From [Bacillus] enclensis (lineage in GTDB: Bacteria > Bacillota > Bacilli > Bacillales > Bacillaceae_B), in the NCBI RefSeq assembly GCF_001456935.1, contig NZ_KQ758482.1, forward strand, positions 124,001-188,000: a DNA stretch of 64,000 bases. The letters run 5' to 3'. Shown here piece by piece: positions 34,324-43,225 of the stretch. Position 1 is the first letter of the stretch. Each line of letters begins with the position of its first letter. The translations under genes and the position numbers were made by a program. Below the pieces are notes generated by a model. It was not told where the DNA came from, did not search any database, and saw only the letters and a program-made list of their open reading frames with translations.

Positions 34324-34332
34324 ATCTTAACA
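34324..34332 (-). promoter_or_regulatory. Extended -10 promoter of the hflX leader
   Basis: TGTTAAGAT on the minus strand, an extended -10 element about 35 bases before the leader ORF. No good -35 is visible. Confidence 0.5.
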
Positions 34333-34359
34333 TAGATGACCGGGATTGAGAAGACCAAT

Positions 34360-34411
34360 TTGAAGGCCCGTCCCCCATCGCTTTAAAGCGGTGAGGGACG
34401 GGCCTTCATTT
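34360..34411 (-). terminator. Terminator after mmsA, GGGACGGGCCTT palindrome family
   Basis: AAGGCCCGTCCC ... GGGACGGGCCTT arms around CGCTTTAAAGCG, the same arms and loop as the hairpin at 62346. Confidence 0.85.
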
Positions 34412-35868
34412 TACCAGCGTGCGGTCATCATCTTGCGTCTTGTATAGAATTCGACTCCATCCGGTCCGTTGGCATGAAGGTCTCCGTAGAAGGAGTTTTT
34501 CCAGCCGGAGAACGGGAAGAATGCCATCGGTGCAGGCACCCCGATATTGACGCCGAGCATGCCGACTTCGATAAATTCACGGAAGTAGCGGACATCGCTC
34601 CCGTCTTTCGTGAACAGGCAGGCACCGTTTCCAAAGTCTGATTCATTGGTCAGGTTAATTGCGTCTTCCAGTGTATTCACACGGACGATCGAAAGAACGG
34701 GAGCAAAGATTTCATCTTTCCAGATTTTCATGGTGGATGTCACATTGTCAAAGATGGTCGGGCCGATGAAGTAGCCGTTTTCCTTGTACGCTTCATCCGT
34801 ACGACCGTCACGTACCAATGTCGCCCCTTCTTCAACACCGCTCTCAATATAGCTTTCCGTCTTCTTTTTATGTTCATCGCGGATGACAGGACCCAGGAAC
34901 ACATCTTCATCCATCCCGTTGCCGATTTTAATCGCATCCGCCTGCTCGTTCAGCTTCTTGATCAGATTATCCGCAACATCTCCCACTGCGACTACAACAG
35001 AGCAGGCCATGCAGCGTTCACCGGCAGACCCGTATGCTGCAGCGATGATTTCTTTTACGGCAGCGTCAAGGTCGGCGTTCGGCATGACGATGGAGTGATT
35101 CTTCGCTCCTGCAAGTGCCTGGACCCGCTTGCCGTTCCCTGCAGCGGTTTTATAAATATACTCTGCCACCGGCTGCGAGCCGACAAATGAAATCGCCGGG
35201 ACATCCTTATGTTCAAGAAGGCTATTCACGACGTCATGAGCACCGTGGACCACATTAAGCACGCCGTCCGGCAGGCCTGCCTCCTGGAACAGCTCTGCAA
35301 GGCGGTTGGCAAGGAGCGGCGTCCGCTCGGAAGGCTTCAGGACAAATGTATTTCCGCACGCAATCGCCAGCGGGAACATCCAGCATGGCACCATCATCGG
35401 GAAGTTGAACGGCGTGATGCCGCCGACCACACCGACGGGATAGCGGTACATGCCAGATTCAATATTCGTCGCGATATCAGGCAGCTGTTTCCCCATCATC
35501 AGGGTCGGGGCACCAGCTGCGAACTCCACGCATTCGATCCCGCGCTGTACTTCACCGTATGCTTCTTTAAAGCTTTTCCCGTTTTCCTCTGTGATTAATT
35601 TTGCAAGCTCGTCCCAATTCTCGACAAGCAGCTGCTGATATTTAAAGAGAATACGTGCACGTTTTGGCACCGGCGTCCTGCTCCATGATTTGTATGCTTC
35701 TTTAGCGGTATGCACCGCGTCATCCACGTCCTGCCTGGTTGAGATCGGAACCTGGGCCAGTTCTTCACCGGTAGCAGGATTCGGTACGGATTGGTAGTGG
35801 TCCGTCTTGGCATCCACCCATTTTCCGTTGATAAAGTTCTTCAAGGTATTAGTCGTTGCAGTCGCCAT
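34411..35868 (-). CDS. mmsA: CoA-acylating methylmalonate-semialdehyde dehydrogenase
   Basis: 485 residues of the ALDH superfamily, IolA/MmsA branch. The catalytic Cys is in [12 protein letters not shown], the cofactor region in [13 protein letters not shown], and the end is [19 protein letters not shown] with [10 protein letters not shown]. The family oxidises methylmalonate or malonate semialdehyde to propionyl- or acetyl-CoA with NAD and CoA, in valine, inositol or beta-alanine breakdown. It follows the Fe-ADH gene by 62 bases and both read left, so they likely form one operon; no iol genes or valine genes are near. An aldehyde made by the ADH is the probable feed. Confidence 0.93.
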   Translation of the reverse strand: MATATTNTLKNFINGKWVDAKTDHYQSVPNPATGEELAQVPISTRQDVDDAVHTAKEAYKSWSRTPVPKRARILFKYQQLLVENWDELAKLITEENGKSFKEAYGEVQRGIECVEFAAGAPTLMMGKQLPDIATNIESGMYRYPVGVVGGITPFNFPMMVPCWMFPLAIACGNTFVLKPSERTPLLANRLAELFQEAGLPDGVLNVVHGAHDVVNSLLEHKDVPAISFVGSQPVAEYIYKTAAGNGKRVQALAGAKNHSIVMPNADLDAAVKEIIAAAYGSAGERCMACSVVVAVGDVADNLIKKLNEQADAIKIGNGMDEDVFLGPVIRDEHKKKTESYIESGVEEGATLVRDGRTDEAYKENGYFIGPTIFDNVTSTMKIWKDEIFAPVLSIVRVNTLEDAINLTNESDFGNGACLFTKDGSDVRYFREFIEVGMLGVNIGVPAPMAFFPFSGWKNSFYGDLHANGPDGVEFYTRRKMMTARW

Positions 35869-35930
35869 GAATGATTTCCCCTTTCGAGAGTTGTTTTCGG
35901 TTGATCAGTGATCCATGCTGATCCCATTTT

Positions 35931-37127
35931 TCACTTTACTTTTTCGTTTGAGGTGTACTGATAATCGTAGCAGTGGTGATACAGAGCTTCCAGTTCCGCT
36001 TTCGTCGGCACCCTCGGATTGTTTGCAGGGCTGCCGCTGATGAAGGCATCTTCCGTCATTTTTCCCACTGCATTAGTGAATGCCTCTTCCTCGATTCCCC
36101 ATTCCTTAAGATTCGGGATGTTCAGCTTCCGGCAGAGCGCTTTGACCGAAGCCAGTGCATTTTCGGCACATTCCTCATTCGTCAGGGGCCCGCTGTCCTT
36201 CACGAATATCCGCCCTATATCAGCCAGGCGGTCGATGCAGTGGTCTTTGCTGAATTCCAGCACCGCCGGCAGCAGCATCGCATTCGAGTAGCCGTGCGGG
36301 ACATGGAACAGTGCACCGATCGGGCGTGACATTCCATGAACCAGGCAGACGGAAGCATTGGAAAAAGCCATTCCTCCCTGCATGGCAGCAAGGCTCATTG
36401 CTTCCCGGGCATCAAGGTTCCCGCCATCATCATATGCCTTCAACAGATTGTCCGCAATCAGCTCGATGGCAGCAAGAGCTGCTGTGTCGGTCATCGGTTG
36501 GGCTCTCCTTGATAAATATGCTTCCACCGCATGGCTCAGCGCATCGACGCCGGTCGCAGCCGTCACGGTTTTGGGTGAGGAGACGGTCAGGAGCGGATCC
36601 ACAATGGCGACGTCCGGCATAAAGGCCGGCTGCTTGATCATCATTTTCACGTCATCCTGCGTATTGGTGATGACCGTCACATCCGTCGCTTCCGAACCAG
36701 TACCCGCAGTCGTTGGGATGGCGATATGAGGGAGAGGTTTTTTATCAGCTAAAAACCTGCCACCCATATAATCCCCGATATACCCTCCATTCGAAGCAAG
36801 CACAGCAATTGCCTTGGCGGTATCGATGCAGCTCCCCCCTCCGAGTGATATGACCAGATCGCAGCGTTCCTCCTCGAGCATCGAGAGGGCCTCTGCAACA
36901 TACCGGTCGGTCGGTTCAGACTCGACCCCAAGATAGACGGCGCTCGGAATCCCATGATCCTGTAAATACTGGCGGCACCGGCTGACATAGCCGAGCCCGT
37001 CCATGATTCCATCACTGATGATCAGGGCCTTTCCGCCCCGATCTGCCGCTTCCCGGCCGACATTCCCTAAAGCCTCCCGGCCGTAAAAAATCGTTTCCGG
37101 TACACGAAAAATTGCAAACTTCTCCAC
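35931..37127 (-). CDS. Iron-containing alcohol dehydrogenase
   Basis: 398 residues from the GTG at 37127 with AAGGGGTG ahead. Type III Fe-ADH marks: SLGGGSCIDTAKAI, PTTAGTGSEATDVT, VDALSHAVEAYLS, CLVHGMSRPIGALFHVPHG. It turns an alcohol into an aldehyde with NAD and iron. With mmsA after it, the pair could take a 3-hydroxy acid or short diol to an acyl-CoA (for instance 3-hydroxypropionate to malonate semialdehyde to acetyl-CoA). That route is inferred. A 15-bp dyad overlaps its promoter, so a repressor is likely. Confidence 0.88.
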   Translation of the reverse strand: MEKFAIFRVPETIFYGREALGNVGREAADRGGKALIISDGIMDGLGYVSRCRQYLQDHGIPSAVYLGVESEPTDRYVAEALSMLEEERCDLVISLGGGSCIDTAKAIAVLASNGGYIGDYMGGRFLADKKPLPHIAIPTTAGTGSEATDVTVITNTQDDVKMMIKQPAFMPDVAIVDPLLTVSSPKTVTAATGVDALSHAVEAYLSRRAQPMTDTAALAAIELIADNLLKAYDDGGNLDAREAMSLAAMQGGMAFSNASVCLVHGMSRPIGALFHVPHGYSNAMLLPAVLEFSKDHCIDRLADIGRIFVKDSGPLTNEECAENALASVKALCRKLNIPNLKEWGIEEEAFTNAVGKMTEDAFISGSPANNPRVPTKAELEALYHHCYDYQYTSNEKVK

Positions 37128-37223
37128 AGACCAGCACCCCTTTTATCGTTTGATAATAAGATAGGGTCTCTATGAAGTACATGCTTCCCAGGATGCGCAA
37201 CCCGTCAGTAAAATCTAAATATT

Positions 37224-37244
37224 TAAACTATTCGTTTAGTATAA
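37224..37244 (-). promoter_or_regulatory. Promoter -10 with overlapping dyad operator
   Basis: TATACT on the minus strand (37239-37244) is followed at once by TAAACGAATAGTTTA (37224-37238), a 5-5-5 dyad typical of repressor sites. It lies about 100 bases before the Fe-ADH start. Confidence 0.45.
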
Positions 37245-37348
37245 CAGAAATTGTAACAGACGTCCCTTGTTAAGCTAAAGCATCGCCGCACAGGCATTTA
37301 ACATGGTATAACGGCGAGGACCGATACCGAAGAAAACATTCCTCAAAC

Positions 37349-37382
37349 GAAAAAACGCACCTTCGAGTAAAGGTACGTTTTC
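37349..37382 (-). terminator. Terminator after the CotY/Z-type gene
   Basis: AAAACGTACCTT / AAGGTGCGTTTTTT hairpin (one mismatch) overlapping the stop. Confidence 0.8.
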
Positions 37383-37836
37383 ACCATTTCGGTTCAATGA
37401 TTATTTTGCGTTTTAAAAGGTCGATATCGATGCACTGGATGGCACAAATACAGGTTACATCCACTTTGACGCAAGTGTCGGTTCTTTTCAACACAAGGAT
37501 TTTACAGCAGGAGTGATCATTTTTTCCACAGATGCAAAGCGGGCGCAGCAGGGAGATTGTTGCACAACCGGATTTTCCATCGAGATCTTCAATGCGGAAA
37601 TAGCTTGTTTTAAAAGACGCCGCTGTTCCACAAGGGTCCTTATCAACCCCCGTAAAGGTCAGCTTTCCATCCTCTGTGTATAAAGAAAAAGGAATCGTAT
37701 CCACACCTACCAGCTTTGAGAACATTTTTCCAAAGTAAGGGATGTCCGCTTGGTTGATGAAATCCTGGACCTTCTTCAGTTCAGCCAGCGCTTTATGGAT
37801 ACATGTAGAATCAGCTTTGCCCTGTTCTTTTTCCAA
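37381..37836 (-). CDS. CotY/CotZ (ExsY)-type spore coat protein
   Basis: 151 residues if the TTG at 37836 is the start; GGGGGGAGA is right before it, and an ATG five codons upstream is the alternative. The N-terminal LAELKKVQDFINQ, the PFSLYTEDGKLTF strand and the Cys-rich C-terminus (CGTAASFKTSYFRIED, CATISLLRPLCICG, CVKVDVTCICAIQCIDI) match CotY/CotZ/ExsY proteins, which self-assemble by disulfides into crust or exosporium layers. It differs in ending KRKIIIEPKW. It is the first of the spore-surface block that runs to 47 kb. A late sigma factor is expected to drive it. Confidence 0.85.
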   Translation of the reverse strand: MEKEQGKADSTCIHKALAELKKVQDFINQADIPYFGKMFSKLVGVDTIPFSLYTEDGKLTFTGVDKDPCGTAASFKTSYFRIEDLDGKSGCATISLLRPLCICGKNDHSCCKILVLKRTDTCVKVDVTCICAIQCIDIDLLKRKIIIEPKW

Positions 37837-37915
37837 GTCTCTCCCCCCCATCGTCTACATCATTATTCTATGGAAAGTAAGGTCTCAGGTGTATGAAATA
37901 GAGCAAAATGGACAT

Positions 37916-38929
37916 TTATCCCTCCTTCTTCATTAAGTACGCACAATATGGAAGAAGCCTCTTCGCCACTTCAAATTCACGGTGTTTGCTGCCTGGCCTC
38001 CAATTCACTTCAAAGATCCACAATTTCAAATTTTCATCGATACCGACATCGATCCCCAGTTCATCAAATGAATGAGGATAAAGGCTGTCAAAATGTCTTG
38101 GGAAAGCATGTGCAAATGACTCAAGCTTCCCCCTTACCTCTTCCCAGTCCTGGCCGAATTCCGCTTTCAGGAAAGGCACCCAGTCACCACGGTACCCGCC
38201 GCTGCTTACATTGCTCACGAGCTTTCCAGTTCCGCTGATACGCGGGTAAATAAGATTGATCTCCCATCTCCCTCTTCCATTTCTCTGGACATGAATTCGT
38301 ATATCATACGTCAACCCTGCGTTTGTCCTGCACAGGATGAATGGCTGAATCAGATAGCGGTTATCCAGCAGCAGCTGATGAATCCATACTTCCAATTCGT
38401 TTTGGCTGTATTTCTGAGAGGAGAGCCCTGCGGTTACTAAGTAGTGAGCGTCTTGTTGTTCAAGAAAATAAACATTCTTCCCTTTATTTCCCGACAATGG
38501 CTTGATGACAAGCTTTTGATATTGTTGAAAAAAAGCGGTCACCTCACCGAATCCCGTAAGTGGTAAGGAAGGGATAAGGTATGAGGCGTATTTTTTCTTG
38601 TTTTTAAGCTTGTGATAGACGGTCAATTTGTTGCCCACGGAATGACTGGTGAATATACAGTGTTTCTTTAATTCTTTTGTGACGATTGATTGCTCCTTCG
38701 TTTTCGGGTTGGACAAATTAATAATGACCTCGGGATAGTTTAGGTTCTTTCTTTTCCACTTTCCTTCCTGAAAGACCCATCCTTTGATCTTTTTATCCTT
38801 TTTATTTACGCCGCTGTAGGTAAAGTAGCAAAAATTGATGTCCTGCATCTTTGCGACGGCTGCGCATGCGTATGCCTTTTTCACCCGGTGAGGCTGAGAG
38901 CGGTGGTGCAGCATCCCTACCATTTTCAT
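37916..38929 (-). CDS. YheC/YheD-family ATP-grasp protein
   Basis: 337 residues. The N-terminal 110 residues are the YheC/D unit (GMLHHRSQPHRVKKAYACA), and the rest an ATP-grasp domain: KLVIKPLSGNKGKNV is the ATP loop, YDIRIHVQRNGRG and DVGIDENLKLWIFEVNWRPG carry the Mg-binding acidic and Asn residues. B. subtilis YheC and YheD are endospore coat-associated. The family is thought to form amide or ester bonds on the spore, but no substrate is known. It ends close to the second ATP-grasp gene (12 bases apart). Confidence 0.85.
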   Translation of the reverse strand: MKMVGMLHHRSQPHRVKKAYACAAVAKMQDINFCYFTYSGVNKKDKKIKGWVFQEGKWKRKNLNYPEVIINLSNPKTKEQSIVTKELKKHCIFTSHSVGNKLTVYHKLKNKKKYASYLIPSLPLTGFGEVTAFFQQYQKLVIKPLSGNKGKNVYFLEQQDAHYLVTAGLSSQKYSQNELEVWIHQLLLDNRYLIQPFILCRTNAGLTYDIRIHVQRNGRGRWEINLIYPRISGTGKLVSNVSSGGYRGDWVPFLKAEFGQDWEEVRGKLESFAHAFPRHFDSLYPHSFDELGIDVGIDENLKLWIFEVNWRPGSKHREFEVAKRLLPYCAYLMKKEG

Positions 38930-38941
38930 CTTCCATTCCCC

Positions 38942-40144
38942 CTAGAGAGGTTCTAAATAAAACTTCAATTCCTTTGCGGCATGCCTGGCAATGTCCTTTG
39001 CTTTTTGAATTGTTTCAGCGCTTGTAATAATGCAGGCATACCTCTCCCCCATTGATTTTGCCGGCATGACGATACTGCCTGGTTCAGGTGTTACATGCAC
39101 GTATTCGACTCCATCGAGGCTCTGCGCCTTTTCTAATCCGCTTATATACAAAAGTCTTCCGGCCGTCTTCAGCGTTAAATACCTGGCATAGGTGGAGCGG
39201 GCAGGTACCGCATGGAAGTCAGGCACTTCCCCCAGCTGCATCTGCAAAAGTTCCTTCAAGGGATTGAGCCCAGTCCCCGTCTCGATAATCTTATTCATCC
39301 ATCCCCCCGACATCCGCGGATTGATTTCAATAAGCTTCCAGGTGTTTTTAACGTTACGCATTTCGAGGTGGCAAGACCCCTGGCGAAGGCCGATGAGTTC
39401 GAGGATGTCACGGACGGCTTTCCTGAGGGAATTGGCCTCTTCACTGCTGATTTCTGCGGGGAAAGAGTATCCATTTATGATGAAGGATTCATTCCATTCC
39501 TGTTCGATGACTGCAATGATTGAAATTTCCCCTTTGTAAACTGCCACTTCGATCAAGTACTGCGGACCATCCAGGTATTCCTCTGCTAATACCGGCTGTT
39601 CTCCATACTTTTCAGAAAAAAACAATAACGCCTCTGCCATTTCCTCCTCTGTCTTCACAAGTTTTATATCCTTTGAACCGTTGGAGACCACGGGCTTAAG
39701 GATGAGAGGAAGCGCATGAACATGAGAACGGGAGAATTCGGTGAAGTTGCTAAGATTCTCAATCACTGAGAAAAAAGGGGAGGAATTCAATTCCTTCAGT
39801 TTTTTCCGAGTGTCAGCTTTGTTTTCTGCAAGTGACAGTGCATCTGATGAAAAATCCCCCAGTCCCAGCCCTTCTGAAATCCGGGCCGCATAGGACACAA
39901 AGGGATCTATGAAACTCATGCAGGCAGATACCTTGTTTCCACCGCTCTCTAAACTCTTTAGGAGGTGGAGCAGATCTTCTTTTTCAAAAAGATTCGGCAT
40001 ATAGATGATTTCATCCGCTTCAGGTATTTCCAACCGGTGACGGTCTGTAACCAAAACGGTATGGCAGCCCAGTTCTTTCGCCGTCCTTACGGCTTCCCTG
40101 CTTGTACCGGACTTTCTGCTTCCGAGAAATACAATCGTCTGCAT
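38942..40144 (-). CDS. ATP-grasp ligase (carbamoyl-phosphate-synthase-like domain)
   Basis: 400 residues from the ATG at 40144 (MQTIVFLGSRKSGTSREAV), which has GAAGGA nine bases upstream; earlier in-frame starts touch that site. A Rossmann-like pre-grasp domain comes first, then ATP-binding LPLILKPVVSNGSKDIKLV, AEEYLDGPQYLIEVAVYKGE and the metal site CHLEMRNVKN ... LIEINPRMSGGW. This resembles amino-acid ligases such as BL00235 and DdaF that make dipeptides or amides. With the YheC/D gene 12 bases on, it may make part of a spore-surface polymer. The exact reaction is unknown. Confidence 0.8.
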   Translation of the reverse strand: MQTIVFLGSRKSGTSREAVRTAKELGCHTVLVTDRHRLEIPEADEIIYMPNLFEKEDLLHLLKSLESGGNKVSACMSFIDPFVSYAARISEGLGLGDFSSDALSLAENKADTRKKLKELNSSPFFSVIENLSNFTEFSRSHVHALPLILKPVVSNGSKDIKLVKTEEEMAEALLFFSEKYGEQPVLAEEYLDGPQYLIEVAVYKGEISIIAVIEQEWNESFIINGYSFPAEISSEEANSLRKAVRDILELIGLRQGSCHLEMRNVKNTWKLIEINPRMSGGWMNKIIETGTGLNPLKELLQMQLGEVPDFHAVPARSTYARYLTLKTAGRLLYISGLEKAQSLDGVEYVHVTPEPGSIVMPAKSMGERYACIITSAETIQKAKDIARHAAKELKFYLEPL

Positions 40145-40217
40145 CTCTTTCATTCCTTCTTGATTCAATATTACTTATTCTTATGAAAAAAGAAGTTGGG
40201 GTGACACAGAAAGCAGG

Positions 40218-40262
40218 CCATTCGGGGGAAAGCGAAGTCATCCACGGCAATCAATTAGCCCG
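40218..40262. repeat. Decayed right end of repeat family A
   Basis: GGGGGAAAGCGAAGTCATCC followed by ACGGCAATCAATTAGCC matches the right terminal repeat of the elements at 20283 and 55710 with several changes. The left end and middle are gone. Confidence 0.6.
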
Positions 40263-40267
40263 ATGAT

Positions 40268-40300
40268 TAAAACCACCCTTATCAATAAGAGTGGTTTCAT
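40268..40300 (-). terminator. Terminator after the nucleotide-sugar dehydrogenase gene
   Basis: AAACCACCCTTAT / ATAAGAGTGGTTT stem, one mismatch, two-base loop. Confidence 0.75.
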
Positions 40301-40315
40301 CGATTTACAGCCAAT

Positions 40316-41587
40316 CTATAACAGAATGACCTTATTATTATTATTTACTTTTGTTACTCTGCGGGTATCCAATACCAAATTGGAGAATTGTACGATTTTT
40401 TCATAATCAAGGGAAGCGTGATCAGTATGAATGAGGGTAAGATTTGCTTGAGCGATGGTTTCAGGAGTTAACTCAACGGATTTCAGGGTGTGGGCATTCA
40501 ACTTAATGGATGGAATGTACGGATCATGATAGTGAACGTCAGCTCCTTTGTCTTGAAGGAGTTTTATTATTTTCAAAGCCGAGGACTCTCGAACATCGTT
40601 CACATTCTTCTTGTAGGCCGTGCCTATCACAAGAATTTTCTTGCCGTTCAAAGAATGTCCTTCAGAATGCTCTTCGATTTTATTCACAATGTAGGAAGGC
40701 ATTCTTTCATTTACTTGATGCGCCCATTTTATTAAATCAAGATCTATTTGATAGGTACCTGCTTTCCATAATAAATACATGGGATCGACAGGTATGCAAT
40801 GTCCACCTATGCCGGGTCCGGGAAAATAAGGGGTAAAGCCAAAAGGTTTGGTACTTGCTGCGTCTATGACTTCCCAGAGGCTGATATCCATCTTCTCACA
40901 TAAAAGGAGAAGTTCATTCATGAATGAGATATTGATCAACCGCTGGGAATTTTCCACCAGCTTGCTCATTTCGGCGACCTTGGGTGAGGATACAGGAACG
41001 ACGGAATCAAAAATGGTTTCATACACTTCACTCGCCCGTTCTGTACATTCTTTCGTTACCCCTCCGACCAATTTTGGGATTTCATTTAACTGGTAGGAGG
41101 TATTACCAGGATCGATTCGTTCAGGAGAATAAGCAATAAAAAAATCTTTCCCGATCGTATAGCCTGAGGATTTAATTGCAGGACATATCACTTCTTCAGT
41201 GGTTCCTGGATAGGTGGAACTTTCAAGAATGATAAGCTGATCTTGCTGCAGATGTGGTATACAGTTGGAAAGTGCGCTTTTTAAAAAGCGTAAATCAGGC
41301 TGATGTTCCGGCGTTAACGGGGTCGGGATGCATAGAATCACTGTTTTCACTTGGGATATGACATCAAAAGCTGTACCCGGATGAAAGGAACCGTGCTCAA
41401 ATAGGTCAGCAATCGCTTCATCCTTGTAATCACTCAAGTAACTTTTGTGCTGCAGCAAGCTGTCTATCTTGGATTGATCAATATCAATACCGTACACTTC
41501 CCAACCGCCTTTTATAAACAATTCTGCCAACGGCAGCCCAACGTACCCTAAACCTACTATTGCCACCGGGGCTTTATGTTGATTCAT
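40316..41587 (-). CDS. UDP-sugar (nucleotide-sugar) dehydrogenase
   Basis: 423 residues from the ATG at 41587 with AAAAGGAGG upstream; it overlaps the end of the GT2 gene by 14 bases. Motifs of the UDP-glucose/GDP-mannose dehydrogenase family: VAIVGLGYVGLPLAELF (NAD), CIPTPLTPEHQPDL, ESSTYPGTTEE, the SPERIDPGN segment and the catalytic Cys in GPGIGGHCIPVDPMYL. The wording ERIDPGN and GHCIPVDP points to the UDP-N-acetylhexosamine branch (WbpA/TviB type), so the product would be an N-acetyl-hexosaminuronic acid donor. With the tandem GT2 gene ahead of it, it likely supplies a charged sugar for the spore surface. Confidence 0.88.
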   Translation of the reverse strand: MNQHKAPVAIVGLGYVGLPLAELFIKGGWEVYGIDIDQSKIDSLLQHKSYLSDYKDEAIADLFEHGSFHPGTAFDVISQVKTVILCIPTPLTPEHQPDLRFLKSALSNCIPHLQQDQLIILESSTYPGTTEEVICPAIKSSGYTIGKDFFIAYSPERIDPGNTSYQLNEIPKLVGGVTKECTERASEVYETIFDSVVPVSSPKVAEMSKLVENSQRLINISFMNELLLLCEKMDISLWEVIDAASTKPFGFTPYFPGPGIGGHCIPVDPMYLLWKAGTYQIDLDLIKWAHQVNERMPSYIVNKIEEHSEGHSLNGKKILVIGTAYKKNVNDVRESSALKIIKLLQDKGADVHYHDPYIPSIKLNAHTLKSVELTPETIAQANLTLIHTDHASLDYEKIVQFSNLVLDTRRVTKVNNNNKVILL

Positions 41588-43088
41588 TTTCTTCCTCCTT
41601 TTTGCGAAGTTCATTGATCGCTTCAAATTTCTTCCCATCTGAGAATCCGCCTTTTTCGTGGGTATTTTCTATTAATAGATTAATAGCTTCCAGATGATCC
41701 CCAAAGAAGATTTCATCGCATATTACATCCTCTTCACACGTCTTGATTCTCTGTGGTGCGGAAACGTTAAAATTGGAGAGCAATGCCTTCACATAAGCTA
41801 CCGGTGGTTTTAGCAAATCTTCTGGTTGAAGGTGATTCAGCACTCTACCGCTTAAGGCATGAGGATATTCTGTCAGGGAAAAATTAAGAAGGTCAGGTTT
41901 CTTCATTAAAATATTCAAACAATAATGAATGGAGGTTTTCGAACTCATAGGATAGTGTCCCAGTAAATATCCTTTGTCATTAAGAGCAAGGTCCGTGTTT
42001 CCCTCAACCGCTTTGTAAAAACGATTAATTTCCCGCGTAGAGAGTAAAAAATCCCCGTCCAAAAACAACACATTTTCACCTCTCACATGCTGCACGGCTA
42101 TGAACCTTTCATAGTAAGTGCCCTCTGATCCAGATATCTTTATAACTTTCACTTTTTTATTCTTTTTCATTTCAGAATAAGAATCTATTGTCTGATCCGT
42201 CACGATGACAATCTCATTAACCTTAGCTGTTTCTAAGCGGGATATTAAGGAAGGTACGGATTTCCCCCTCCCTTTGGTGGTGACGATTACAGCGCTTCTT
42301 TTGCTTTTTGTCTTCCCAAGTGTGGGGGTTTCTTTGTTAACAGTTGATATTGCGGCATTTCTGTCATCAAGGAATCCCCCTCTTACTCCTTTTTGTCGGA
42401 TTAAACAATGTAACCCTAAAACATGATCACCCAGGATTTCATCATGGGTGATAGCAAAAGGAGACGTCTTTGCCCTTATCCTGGCCCCGGGTCTGCGAGC
42501 ATTTTTTCTTAACACATTAATGGCAATGGGGGATTCTACTTTCAGATCACTCATAAATGTTTTGGCAATGGCTACTCCCGTTTCCGCTAGATTCCACCAG
42601 CCTATTGTTTCCAGTGCTTTTCTATTCATGGCATGAGGAATTGATACGTAAGAATCTATATCATGTTCCTCTTTATTTAAAAATAAATTTAATCCTTTTC
42701 TCGCAACGGCTGTGCAGTGGGGTCTTCTCTTTTGTTTCAGCACGTATCTGAAATCATTTAAGGTAACATCCGCCCCCTCCTCGATCGCTTGAATGAATGG
42801 TTTAAGCTTGTCAGAAGATATGACTTGATCTCCATCAATGAATAGAAAAATATCCCCCTTCGCATAGTAAGCGCCAATTGCTCTTGGTACGTTCCTGCCG
42901 AGGGGATATGGATATTCAATCACTCTTCCACCAAGTTGTTTGACGATTTCTTTCGTATTGTCTCTAGACCCGTTATCGACAACGATTATTTCAAACGGTT
43001 TCAGTTTTGATACTTCTTTCATGATCCCACCGATCAGCTTCGCCTCATTTTTAGCAGGTATGATGATCGAGAGTTTATTTTCAGCCAA
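41574..43088 (-). CDS. Tandem GT2-type glycosyltransferase
   Basis: 504 residues from the TTG at 43088, four bases after GAGGTGATT; a GTG three codons earlier is the longer option. Two GT-A units in one chain: residues about 6-220 (LSIIIPAKNEAKLIGGIMK, VVDNGSRDNT, FIDGDQVIS) and about 250-470 (AVIVTTKGRGKSVPSLISRL, VTDQTIDSYSE, FLDGDFLLS). Both keep the DGD nucleotide-metal motif and share HAMNRKAL / HALSGRVL regions, so the gene arose by internal duplication. The second unit has lost the usual DNGSxDxT. No membrane span. It overlaps the dehydrogenase gene and should use its product or a related sugar. Confidence 0.85.
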   Translation of the reverse strand: MAENKLSIIIPAKNEAKLIGGIMKEVSKLKPFEIIVVDNGSRDNTKEIVKQLGGRVIEYPYPLGRNVPRAIGAYYAKGDIFLFIDGDQVISSDKLKPFIQAIEEGADVTLNDFRYVLKQKRRPHCTAVARKGLNLFLNKEEHDIDSYVSIPHAMNRKALETIGWWNLAETGVAIAKTFMSDLKVESPIAINVLRKNARRPGARIRAKTSPFAITHDEILGDHVLGLHCLIRQKGVRGGFLDDRNAAISTVNKETPTLGKTKSKRSAVIVTTKGRGKSVPSLISRLETAKVNEIVIVTDQTIDSYSEMKKNKKVKVIKISGSEGTYYERFIAVQHVRGENVLFLDGDFLLSTREINRFYKAVEGNTDLALNDKGYLLGHYPMSSKTSIHYCLNILMKKPDLLNFSLTEYPHALSGRVLNHLQPEDLLKPPVAYVKALLSNFNVSAPQRIKTCEEDVICDEIFFGDHLEAINLLIENTHEKGGFSDGKKFEAINELRKKEEENEST

Positions 43089-43185
43089 TACAATCACCTC
43101 TCTTGTGATATTTTTATCTCAGTACAATTAAACCAAGTTATCTATTTCAGTTTATTTCTTCCCCATTTTCATGAAACGGCGCTTG

Positions 43186-43217
43186 TCCATTAAAAAAAGC
43201 CCCGATATGGCTTTTTT
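43186..43217 (-). terminator. Terminator after the second YheC/D gene
   Basis: AAAAAAAGCC / GGCTTTTTT hairpin between two leftward genes; it stops transcription from 43226 onward. Confidence 0.75.
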
Positions 43218-43225
43218 CTGTTTCT

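Noticed and set aside
13600-37127. Inositol or valine degradation locus because of mmsA
   Set aside because: No iol genes, branched-chain dehydrogenase or enoyl-CoA hydratase are near; only an Fe-ADH accompanies mmsA.
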